Shown one piece after another: positions 1 to 6,616 of a DNA stretch of 6,616 nt (position 1 is the first letter of the stretch; every line of letters starts with the position of its first letter). The notes under the pieces are model-generated. The model worked only from the letters and a program-made list of their open reading frames with translations. It had not been told where the DNA came from and made no database searches. Source of the stretch: a bacterium (GTDB lineage Bacteria > Bacillota > Clostridia > Oscillospirales > Acutalibacteraceae); assembly GCA_020625635.1 (NCBI GenBank), contig JAHLBL010000091.1:1-6616 (forward strand), given 5' to 3'. The translations under genes were made by a program, and so were the position numbers.

Positions 1-1044
<1,044 letters not shown>

Positions 1045-1054
1045 TATACAGTCA

Positions 1055-1060
1055 CTCCTT
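1055..1060 (-). promoter_or_regulatory. Ribosome binding site of ftsH (decides the TTG start)
   Basis: AAGGAG on the minus strand, 10 nt before the TTG at 1042-1044. The spacing is on the long side, but no other in-frame start codon lies between this SD and the TTG, and a GTG overlapping its last base is out of frame. It sits in the loop of a possible RNA pairing between 1072-1078 and 1043-1049 that would cover the start codon. Confidence 0.75.
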
Positions 1061-1070
1061 AGTTTAGTAT

Positions 1071-1094
1071 GGTATATTTTCTTTATCATATACC
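1071..1094 (-). repeat. Inverted repeat B in the hpt-ftsH gap, overlapping repeat A
   Basis: Perfect 7-base arms GGTATAT (1071-1077) and ATATACC (1088-1094) around a 10-nt loop. It shares bases 1093-1094 with repeat A, so both RNA hairpins cannot form fully at once. The stem is AU-rich and therefore weak. The inverted repeat itself is certain; a function is not shown. Confidence 0.6.
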
Positions 1095-1108
1095 CCTTTT
1101 TAAAGGGG
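1093..1108 (-). repeat. Inverted repeat A in the hpt-ftsH gap
   Basis: Perfect 7-base arms CCCCTTT (1093-1099) and AAAGGGG (1102-1108) around 2 nt. As RNA it can form a 6-bp stem with a UAAA loop starting 17 nt after the hpt stop. No T-run follows on the minus strand, so it is not a standard intrinsic terminator. It could be an RNA hairpin, a protein-binding palindrome or chance. Confidence 0.7.
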
Positions 1109-1125
1109 CAGCCGGATAGCGCTGA

Positions 1126-1665
1126 TTACTCGCTGTAAATCTCGGGCTTTAAAACGCCGACGTAGGGCAGGTTGCGGTAGTACTCGGCGTAGTCGAGACC
1201 GTAGCCGACGATGAACTCGTCGGGGATAACAGCGCCTACGTACTGAACGGGCACGTCCATCCTGCGTCTGTCGGGCTTATCGAAGAGCGTAGCGATCTTA
1301 ACGGACGCCGCGCCCTTGGCGGTTAAGTACTGGTCAAGAAAGTGCAGTGTGTTGCCCGAGTCGATAATGTCCTCGATGATAAGCAGGTTCTTGCCCTCGA
1401 CGGACATCGAAACGTCCTTGAGGATGTTGACGCGTCCCGTGCTGACGGTTCCGTCGGCATAGGACGAAACGACCATAAAGTCGATCCTGCACTTGTTCTG
1501 TATTTTCTTCATAAGGTCAGACATAAAGAGAATGCTGCCCTTGAGCACGCCGATAAGAAGCAGGTCTTTGCCCTCGTAGTCGGCGTCGATTTCGGCTGCC
1601 ATACGAGTTACGATTTCTTCAATCTGCTCCTCGCTGAACAGAATCTTTTCCATATCCTTTTTCAT
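1126..1665 (-). CDS. hpt: Hypoxanthine phosphoribosyltransferase
   Basis: Cytosolic purine salvage enzyme that converts hypoxanthine, and usually guanine, plus PRPP to IMP or GMP. The 179 residues match bacterial Hpt. Visible motifs: GVLKGSILFMSDL (39-51); flexible loop SSYADGTVSTGRV (67-79); PRPP motif LLIIEDIIDSGNTL (94-107) with acidic pair E98-D99 and catalytic D102; K130, placed to contact the purine O6; and PDEFIVGYGLDYAEYYRNLPYVGVL (split: PDEF 148-151, D158, RNLPYVG 164-170) for base and metal binding. The ATG is preceded by GGTGA at 4 nt spacing, overlapping the tilS stop, so translation is probably coupled to tilS. A second Met at residue 5 is possible but poorly spaced from an SD. 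Hpt from other Firmicutes is inhibited by (p)ppGpp; whether that holds here cannot be read from the sequence. The tilS-hpt-ftsH order is standard in Bacillota. Confidence 0.98.
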   Translation of the reverse strand: MKKDMEKILFSEEQIEEIVTRMAAEIDADYEGKDLLLIGVLKGSILFMSDLMKKIQNKCRIDFMVVSSYADGTVSTGRVNILKDVSMSVEGKNLLIIEDIIDSGNTLHFLDQYLTAKGAASVKIATLFDKPDRRRMDVPVQYVGAVIPDEFIVGYGLDYAEYYRNLPYVGVLKPEIYSE

Positions 1666-1668
1666 AAA

Positions 1669-1675
1669 ATCACCC
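1669..1675 (-). promoter_or_regulatory. Ribosome binding site of hpt overlapping the tilS stop codon
   Basis: GGGTGAT on the minus strand contains the TGA stop of tilS and the GGTGA core for the hpt ATG at 1663-1665. Ribosomes ending tilS are thus placed to start hpt. The 4-nt spacing is short but workable. Confidence 0.6.
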
Positions 1676-3079
1676 GTTTTTTATTATTTTTATACCGCCG
1701 CCGCGTGAAAGGTATTTCTCGCACGCTCCGAGCCCCTCTATCCAGAGGATCTCGCTGCCGTAAGCGAGCAGGAGGAGCGAGTCGCGCCGTTCGGCGGGAA
1801 TTTTCATTTCGTTAAACAGTTTTTTAAGCGATTTCGTTACCCGTCTGCGCGGAAGAGTGAACCTGTCCCCTTCCCTGCGGGTGCGGAAAATCGGAGCAAG
1901 AGCGAGCACCTCCGCCCTCAGAACGTCATTGCCGACGTCGGATTTTATTTCCTTTACAGAATATTGATTGCCGTTGAACAGAAACTCTGAATCGAGTTTT
2001 AATTCTACAGGAGAAAAATTTATTTCATCACCGCTATTTTTTACTTTACAGGAAACTGCCTGACCCCGCCGTTTTGCACGGTTAATGTTATTAACACAGT
2101 CATTATAGGCGGGAAGAGGCGTCCGCCGACGCTTTTTTACGAAGCGGAGCGTGCCCTGACGACACTCGGCGCGGAGCACGCCTCTGATGTCGAGAGCGCC
2201 GCCGCGGCTCAGGCAGTCGCTGAGCAGAACGAGAGCGGAGAGCTCGGCGTCTATACCGACGCGCGCGCAGAGCAGACGCAGTACGCTGAGCCGAAGGGCG
2301 TCGGGACAGGACGCGATAACCGCGCAGTCCCAGCCGTTTTCTGTTTCGGCTTCAGCGATGATCTCCTCGGACTTTAATTCTAAAAAAGAATTAATATCAG
2401 TCATCAGTCCGCTTTCGCGCAGAACCGTGTTCTCAAAATCGGGGTTGATTTCCCTGAGAACGGGAATTACGCCGTGGCGGAGCTTGTTGCGCGTGTAATC
2501 ATCGGTGAGGTTGGTGCTGTCCGTGACGAAGGAGAGCCCCTCGTCGGCGCAGTACGCCTCAACGTCGGCGCGCGTACAGAGGATCAGCGGGCGGATAATG
2601 TTGTCCCTGACGGGGCGTATGCCCGAAAAGCCGTTGGGACCCGCGCCGCGGGTCAGGTTAAAAATCACGGTCTCGGCGTTGTCGGAGGCTGTGTGAGCCG
2701 TCGCGATTTTAGCGCCGAGGCGGTCGCTCAGCTCGGCAAAGAAGGCGTAGCGCTCGTTCCTGCCGCACAGCTCGGTGCCTATGCCCTGCCGCTGTGAGAG
2801 CGTTTTTATATCAACGCCGCGCACGAAAAGCTCAACGCCGAGACGAGCGCAGAGGTCGCGTACGAACTGCTCGTCCCTGTCAGCCTCCGCTCCGCGAAGG
2901 TTGTGGTTGAGGTGTGCGGCATATAAATCTATGTTGTATTTTTCTTTATTGGAATTAAGTATATTCAGAAGCGCGACGGAATCGGCTCCGCCCGATAGCG
3001 CGACGATCACCCTGTCGCCCTGAGCGAGCATCGAAAAACGGCTTACGGCTTCGCGGAACTTATCCCCGAGCTTATTCAC
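1670..3079 (-). CDS. tilS: tRNA(Ile)-lysidine synthetase TilS
   Basis: N-type ATP pyrophosphatase that joins lysine to C34 of tRNA-Ile(CAU), changing its decoding from AUG to AUA; normally essential. The PP-loop SGGADS (29-34) sits in VIVALSGGADSVALL, followed by LNHNLRGAEADRDEQFV (57-73), RNERYAFF (107-114), TAHTASDNAETVIFNLTRG (127-145) and DSTNLTDDYTRNKLRH (187-202). A central domain covers about 210-320. The C-terminal TilS domain is recognised by RTRREGDRFTLP (399-410), KKLFNEMKIP (419-428) and AYGSEILWIEGLG (439-451). The 469-residue length fits the long form. The start codon is GTG (3077-3079), favoured by AGGAG at 7 nt spacing and by overlap with the dnaB stop. The stretch for about residues 344-380, between the central and C-terminal domains, is clearly AT-rich compared with the rest. 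The stop TGA forms part of the hpt ribosome binding site. Confidence 0.97.
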   Translation of the reverse strand: MNKLGDKFREAVSRFSMLAQGDRVIVALSGGADSVALLNILNSNKEKYNIDLYAAHLNHNLRGAEADRDEQFVRDLCARLGVELFVRGVDIKTLSQRQGIGTELCGRNERYAFFAELSDRLGAKIATAHTASDNAETVIFNLTRGAGPNGFSGIRPVRDNIIRPLILCTRADVEAYCADEGLSFVTDSTNLTDDYTRNKLRHGVIPVLREINPDFENTVLRESGLMTDINSFLELKSEEIIAEAETENGWDCAVIASCPDALRLSVLRLLCARVGIDAELSALVLLSDCLSRGGALDIRGVLRAECRQGTLRFVKKRRRTPLPAYNDCVNNINRAKRRGQAVSCKVKNSGDEINFSPVELKLDSEFLFNGNQYSVKEIKSDVGNDVLRAEVLALAPIFRTRREGDRFTLPRRRVTKSLKKLFNEMKIPAERRDSLLLLAYGSEILWIEGLGACEKYLSRGGGIKIIKNG

Positions 3080-4442
3080 GGTTACGCTCCTGTGAGGTAA
3101 AGCGCATAAACTCGCCCTGCCAGTGCAGCTTTACGCTGGTGGTCTCGCCGTGACGGTTCTTTGCCACGATGCACTCGCCGACGTTCTGGTCGACGGCGTC
3201 GAGGTTGTCCTCGCCGCCCTGCTTGGCGTAATAGCCCTCACGGAAAAGCAGGAGGACGATGTCGGCGTCCTGCTCGGTCGAGCCCGACTCACGCAAATCG
3301 GAGATCTGCGGACGGTGGTCGGGACGGCTGTCTGCGGCACGGTTAAGCTGTGAGAGACAGAGCACGGGAACGTTGAGCTCCTTTGCCATCAGCTTGAGGC
3401 TTCGGGTGATATCGGAAACCTCCTGCACGCGGTTCTCGGTGCGTCTGCCGCTGGACATAAGCTGGAGATAGTCTATAACGACGAAGTCGATGGACTTCAG
3501 CCTTCTGAGCTTTGACTTTATCTCGCCGACGGTGATACCGCCCGAGTCGTCGAGGTAGAAGCTGCAGTTGCTGAGAACATCGCCCGCGGCGATAAGCCTC
3601 TGCCACTCCTCGTTGTTGATTTTTCCCGTTCTGAGCTTTATGCCCGACACGAGCGCCTCGGTGGACATAAGTCGTGAGGCGAGCTGCTCGCGCGACATTT
3701 CGAGCGAGAAGAAGGCGACGGTTTTCTTCGATACGGCAGCGACGTGACGGGCAATATTCAGCGCGAAGCTGGTTTTTCCCATACCCGGACGAGCCGCGAG
3801 AAAAATAAGGTCGCTCTTATTAAGTCCCGTGATCACGCGGTCAAGGTCGGAAATACCTGTAGGCGTGGGACGGAGAGAATCGTCGGTGTTGCGGTTGAGC
3901 GCGTCGAGACGGTCGAACTCGCGCAGAACTACCCTTGAAATCGGCTCGAGCCCTCTGTCGTTGTCGCGGCGGATATCAAAAATTCTCTGCTCTGCCGCGT
4001 CGATCAGTGTCTGGGCGTCAGCCTCGCCCGCGGACGCGTCGTCGATGATCTCGCGCGAGGCGTTTATAAGGCTTCTGACGTCGTATTTTTCGCGGATGAT
4101 CTTAGCGTATTCAACCGCGTTTGAAATCGACGGACAGTTGCGCGCGAGGTCCATAAGGTAGGTCTTGCCCTCGGCGTCGTCGAAACGGCGCTCGCGCTTT
4201 AGGGTCTCAAGCAGCGTAACGAAGTCGACGCTCTTGCCGACGTTGAACAAATCGAGCATCGCGCCGTAAACGATACGGTGCATATTTACGTAGAAGTAAC
4301 GCGCGTCGGAGATTATGTCGTAAACCTCGTCGAGCACCTCGTTGCCGTTGAGAATAATTGCGCCGAGCACAGCCTGCTCAGCCTCGGGACTGTAAGGCAG
4401 GTTGAGTCCGTCGTATCCAGTTGTAACATTTAAATCTGCCAT
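3072..4442 (-). CDS. dnaB: Replicative DNA helicase DnaB (DnaC in Bacillus naming)
   Basis: Hexameric 5'-3' helicase that unwinds DNA at the replication fork and recruits primase. The 456-residue length is normal. The N-terminal primase-interacting domain spans about 13-115, including the typical LPYSPEAEQAVLGAIILN opening; a linker follows at about 116-185. The RecA-like domain (from about 190) shows Walker A ARPGMGKTS (217-225, K223), FSLEMS with catalytic Glu (245-250, E248), Walker B VVIDYLQLM (321-329, D324), SQLNR (364-368), SDLRESGSTEQDAD (381-394) and AKNRHGET (427-434) with the probable arginine finger R430. No intein or insertion interrupts these motifs. The ATG has AGGAAG 6 nt upstream (4449-4454). 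The last 8 nt, including the stop TAA, overlap the start of tilS, implying coupled translation. This is a chromosomal helicase: its L9 and GdpP neighbours argue against a phage copy. Confidence 0.98.
   Translation of the reverse strand: MADLNVTTGYDGLNLPYSPEAEQAVLGAIILNGNEVLDEVYDIISDARYFYVNMHRIVYGAMLDLFNVGKSVDFVTLLETLKRERRFDDAEGKTYLMDLARNCPSISNAVEYAKIIREKYDVRSLINASREIIDDASAGEADAQTLIDAAEQRIFDIRRDNDRGLEPISRVVLREFDRLDALNRNTDDSLRPTPTGISDLDRVITGLNKSDLIFLAARPGMGKTSFALNIARHVAAVSKKTVAFFSLEMSREQLASRLMSTEALVSGIKLRTGKINNEEWQRLIAAGDVLSNCSFYLDDSGGITVGEIKSKLRRLKSIDFVVIDYLQLMSSGRRTENRVQEVSDITRSLKLMAKELNVPVLCLSQLNRAADSRPDHRPQISDLRESGSTEQDADIVLLLFREGYYAKQGGEDNLDAVDQNVGECIVAKNRHGETTSVKLHWQGEFMRFTSQERNRE
3087..3091 (-). 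promoter_or_regulatory. Ribosome binding site of tilS, inside the dnaB coding end
   Basis: AGGAG on the minus strand, 7 nt before the GTG start of tilS (3077-3079), lying within the last codons of dnaB. It decides for the GTG start and an 8-nt overlap with dnaB, a layout typical of translational coupling. Confidence 0.8.
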
Positions 4443-4448
4443 TTTAAA

Positions 4449-4454
4449 CTTCCT
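4449..4454 (-). promoter_or_regulatory. Ribosome binding site of dnaB
   Basis: AGGAAG on the minus strand, 6 nt before the dnaB ATG, inside the 27-nt rplI-dnaB gap. It supports the chosen start. The rest of this gap shows no promoter or hairpin. Confidence 0.7.
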
Positions 4455-4469
4455 AAATTACGGGTATGT

Positions 4470-4919
4470 TTATTTGTCAGCGTCTACTACCTCAATGGTA
4501 AGCTTGGCGGTGATGCCTGTGTAGAGCTTGACCTCGGCTGTGTACTTACCGAACGCCTTTATATCGTCGGAGAGCGTAACCTTGCGCTTGTCGATGTTGA
4601 TCTGAAAACGCTGCTTGATTTCGTTTGCGATATCCTTGGCGGTGATGCTTCCGAAGAGCTTCTCGCCCGTACCCTTAGCCTTCATTACGAGGCTCTTGCC
4701 CTCGAGCTGCTCCTTATAGTGGTTAGCCTGAGCCTTCTGGGTAGCGATTTTATAGTTCTTACTGTCCTCGGCGTTCTTGTACTCGTTCATAGCCTGAGCG
4801 TTGGCTTCTCTGGCGAGCTTCTTCGGGAACAGAAAGTTGCGGGCGTAACCGTCGGAGGCGTTTACGAGCTCACCCTTCTTTCCGAGAGACTTTACATCCT
4901 GCAATAAAATTACCTTCAT
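4470..4919 (-). CDS. rplI: 50S ribosomal protein L9 (bL9)
   Basis: Large-subunit ribosomal protein that binds 23S rRNA near the base of the L1 stalk and helps frame maintenance and subunit fidelity. The 149-residue length matches the family. The N-terminal rRNA-binding domain opens with MKVILLQDVKSLGKKGELV (1-19) and carries the conserved GYARNFLFPKKLA stretch (24-36). A charged connecting helix rich in K, Q, N and E runs from about 40 to 75. The C-terminal domain carries GEKLFGSIT (85-93) and ends in a beta-rich segment with the IEVVDADK tail. The ATG is preceded by AAAGGA (4928-4933) at 8 nt spacing, and the classic MKV start supports it. It sits 29 nt after gdpP and 27 nt before dnaB, the usual Firmicutes gdpP-rplI-dnaB arrangement. 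Nothing looks truncated or unusual. Confidence 0.98.
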   Translation of the reverse strand: MKVILLQDVKSLGKKGELVNASDGYARNFLFPKKLAREANAQAMNEYKNAEDSKNYKIATQKAQANHYKEQLEGKSLVMKAKGTGEKLFGSITAKDIANEIKQRFQINIDKRKVTLSDDIKAFGKYTAEVKLYTGITAKLTIEVVDADK

Positions 4920-4927
4920 TTATATCA

Positions 4928-4933
4928 TCCTTT
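4928..4933 (-). promoter_or_regulatory. Ribosome binding site of rplI
   Basis: AAAGGA on the minus strand, 8 nt before the rplI ATG, inside the 29-nt gdpP-rplI gap. No terminator is visible in that gap, consistent with read-through from gdpP. Confidence 0.7.
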
Positions 4934-4948
4934 CGGGTTTTGTACTGA

Positions 4949-6616
4949 TTAATTGTCCTCTATACATACGCGTATGGCGGCAATCAGCTTTTCGCGGGCT
5001 TCGCTGAGGGTGATGTTACTGAGCTGAGCCGCTGCCATATTCTGGTGACCGCCGCCGCCGAGAACCTCCATAACGAGCTGGACGTTCAGCCTGCCGTAGC
5101 TTCTGGCGGAGATATTGAGCACGCCGTCGGAGGCGAAGATCACGAAGCTCGCCGCGACGTTTTCGACGGTGAGGAGCTCGTCTGCCGCCTGTGCGGCTAC
5201 CATACGTATATTCGGATCCTCGTCGAGCGTCGCCGCAACGGCGCAGCCGCAGACGATCTCGGCGTTATCGACGATTTTGTACTTCTTCTTATGGGTTTCG
5301 AGACTGCTGGAGAACAGCTCCTTTGTCTCGACGGTGTCGGCTCCTTTCTTTCTCAGGAACGCCGCCGCCTCAAAGGTGCGCACGCCCGTGCGCAGAACGA
5401 AGTTCTTGGTGTCGAGCATAATTCCCGACAGGAGCGCCTCCGCCTGCAAACGCGAGACGCAGTTCTCGCCGAGGTATGTAATCAGCTCCGTTACCATTTC
5501 GGACGCGGAGGAGACCGTCGGCTCGTGGAAGAACACGAGCGCGTCGTCGATGTAGTTTACGTTCTTTCTGTGGTGGTCGATGACGACTACCTTTCTGCAC
5601 TTGGAGAGCAGCTCGGGAGACTCGACGAAGTCGGGGATGTGGGTGTCCACGATAATCATAAGCGTCTTGACGGACAGGTTGTGAGCCGCTTCCTCGGGCG
5701 TTATGAAAACGTCGCGGTTGTCGGCTTCGACGAGCTCTATGAGGCTCTTTGCCATAGAGGTCTGCTTGTTGATAACAACATAGCAGGGCTTTTTGAAGGC
5801 GTCGCGTATTACGGGCTGAAGTCCCACAGCCGCGCCGACGCTGTCAAGGTCGGAGAAGCGATGTCCCATAATAAGAACTCTGTCGGACTCCGAGATAACG
5901 CGCGAGATCGAGGTCGCGATAACGCGCGAACGCACCTTGCTCATCTTCTCGATACCGGCGGATACTCCGCCGAAGAACTCGTAGGAATCGTCCTTCATAA
6001 CGGCGACCTGATCGCCGCCGCGTCCGAGAGCCATATCGAGCGCCTTCCGCGCCTTCTTCTCGCTCTCGACGAGGGTGTCGCAGCCGCAGCCGATACCGAT
6101 GGAGATGGTGGCGACGCTGTTGTTGAAGGTTATGCCGCGAACCTCCTTGAGAATCGGGAATTTCTCGGCGATCTGCCTGTCGAGATTGACATTGTCGAAA
6201 ATAATCATATATCTGTTGGAGGGGAGCTTTTTGTAGAAAGCGTTGTTGTCCGACGCGTAATGAAGGAGCTTCGATTCAAGCTCGAGCAGAACGGCGGCGC
6301 TCTCCTCCTCACTGTTGGAGGAAAATTCCTCGCGGTTGTCAAAGACGATCAGCGCGACGGATTTTCTTGTGTCGTTGAACTTTTTGTAAACGTCGTAGTA
6401 GTTGGTGTTGTCGATATAGTAGCAGATGTAGCCGTCGGAAACGGCAGTGCAGAACACAGTGTAGTGGTTGCCGTTGAGGTCGAGCTCGAAGCCCTCGCTG
6501 TCGGCGACGGTCTCTATTTCACGGTCGCCGAGATAGGCGGCAATGCTCTCGTTGAGCGGGTTCCTGCCGAGACATAGCTGCTTTTTGAATCTGGAGTTGC
6601 TCCAGAGGATATCGCC
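4949..6616 (-). CDS. gdpP: GdpP-type cyclic-di-AMP phosphodiesterase, N-terminus beyond window edge (partial)
   Basis: Membrane-anchored phosphodiesterase that, by family knowledge, hydrolyses c-di-AMP to pApA with a Mn-dependent DHH-DHHA1 domain. The reading frame is open to the window edge, giving 555 visible residues; the family is about 650-660 long, so roughly 100 residues (two membrane helices and the start of the PAS domain) are missing. In visible numbering: PAS remainder about 1-80; a degenerate GGDEF domain about 84-208, with SNRYMIIFDN (133-142) where an active cyclase would carry GGDEF, followed by the family-typical RGGDQVAV (199-206); a DHH domain with GHRFSDLDS (251-259; H252, D256, D258), VDTH (323-326) and DHH (347-349); and a DHHA1 domain with GGGGHQ (520-525). 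All metal-binding motifs are intact, so I expect an active enzyme. The PAS domain binds heme in some homologues; that cannot be judged here. The stop TAA lies 29 nt before rplI. The GTG at 6455-6457 is internal, not the start. Confidence 0.96.
   Translation of the reverse strand, partial: GDILWSNSRFKKQLCLGRNPLNESIAAYLGDREIETVADSEGFELDLNGNHYTVFCTAVSDGYICYYIDNTNYYDVYKKFNDTRKSVALIVFDNREEFSSNSEEESAAVLLELESKLLHYASDNNAFYKKLPSNRYMIIFDNVNLDRQIAEKFPILKEVRGITFNNSVATISIGIGCGCDTLVESEKKARKALDMALGRGGDQVAVMKDDSYEFFGGVSAGIEKMSKVRSRVIATSISRVISESDRVLIMGHRFSDLDSVGAAVGLQPVIRDAFKKPCYVVINKQTSMAKSLIELVEADNRDVFITPEEAAHNLSVKTLMIIVDTHIPDFVESPELLSKCRKVVVIDHHRKNVNYIDDALVFFHEPTVSSASEMVTELITYLGENCVSRLQAEALLSGIMLDTKNFVLRTGVRTFEAAAFLRKKGADTVETKELFSSSLETHKKKYKIVDNAEIVCGCAVAATLDEDPNIRMVAAQAADELLTVENVAASFVIFASDGVLNISARSYGRLNVQLVMEVLGGGGHQNMAAAQLSNITLSEAREKLIAAIRVCIEDN

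Noticed and set aside
1093..1108. Intrinsic terminator after hpt
   Set aside because: The hairpin is followed by GUAUAUGAUAAAG on the transcript strand, with no U-run.
1061..1125. A promoter for ftsH in the 81-nt gap
   Set aside because: TATGAT (1085-1090, minus strand) resembles a -10 box, but no acceptable -35 or TGn extension stands at the right distance.
1651..1653. Met5 of Hpt as the true start
   Set aside because: The AAAGG before it is only about 2 nt away. The first ATG has a GGTGA at a usable distance and fits the tilS junction, though the difference is only four residues.
2187..4161. Several short plus-strand frames opposite tilS and dnaB, and short minus-strand frames inside dnaB
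   Set aside because: All lie within conserved coding sequence, show Arg/Ser/Ala-rich shadow composition and match no family I recognise.
6455..6457. GTG as the gdpP start
   Set aside because: The frame stays open for 53 more codons to the edge, and those residues form PAS-like sequence (for example GDILWSNSRF), so the true start is outside the window.
5045..6577. A 510-codon open frame on the plus strand opposite gdpP
   Set aside because: It is antisense to a well-conserved gene, has no recognisable domain and is rich in V, D, E, R and G, as expected from reading GC-biased codons backwards. The gdpP motifs on the other strand explain the sequence.

Overview
The window is a compact block of housekeeping genes, all on the minus strand, with no mobile element, CRISPR array, RNA gene or transfer signature visible. 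In transcription order, from high to low coordinates, it reads gdpP (5' end missing), rplI, dnaB, tilS, hpt, ftsH (3' end missing). Four genes are complete and two are cut by the window edges. Together they cover almost every base. The gaps are 29 nt (gdpP-rplI), 27 nt (rplI-dnaB), an 8-nt overlap (dnaB-tilS), 4 nt (tilS-hpt) and 81 nt (hpt-ftsH), so no stretch over 300 bases lacks a gene.

The gene content and order point to the Bacillota. GdpP followed by L9 and the replicative helicase, and tilS-hpt-ftsH, are both classic Firmicutes neighbourhoods. Their fusion into one run, the GC-rich codon use and the protein sequence style suggest a Clostridia member of the Ruminococcus/Oscillospiraceae kind. 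The taxonomic placement is inference from sequence style, not a database match.

Region by region: 6616-4949 encodes the PAS, degenerate GGDEF and DHH-DHHA1 parts of the c-di-AMP phosphodiesterase GdpP. 4919-4470 is ribosomal protein L9. 4442-3072 is the replicative helicase DnaB (DnaC in Bacillus naming). 3079-1670 is tRNA(Ile)-lysidine synthase, starting at a GTG inside the end of dnaB. 1665-1126 is hypoxanthine phosphoribosyltransferase. 1044-1 is the membrane AAA+ protease FtsH, starting at a TTG and leaving the window before its zinc-binding protease domain. Tight spacing, overlaps and a Shine-Dalgarno sequence before each visible start suggest co-transcription and translational coupling. 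I found no convincing promoter or terminator.

The genes join second-messenger turnover, translation, replication, tRNA decoding, purine salvage and membrane protein quality control. GdpP and Hpt are both known (p)ppGpp targets in other Firmicutes.

I see no undescribed protein system. The best lead is the 81-nt hpt-ftsH gap, the only roomy spacer. It carries three overlapping inverted repeats whose RNA pairings would exclude one another, one of them covering the ftsH start codon. This could be a small attenuator-like switch or chance pairing in AT-rich sequence.
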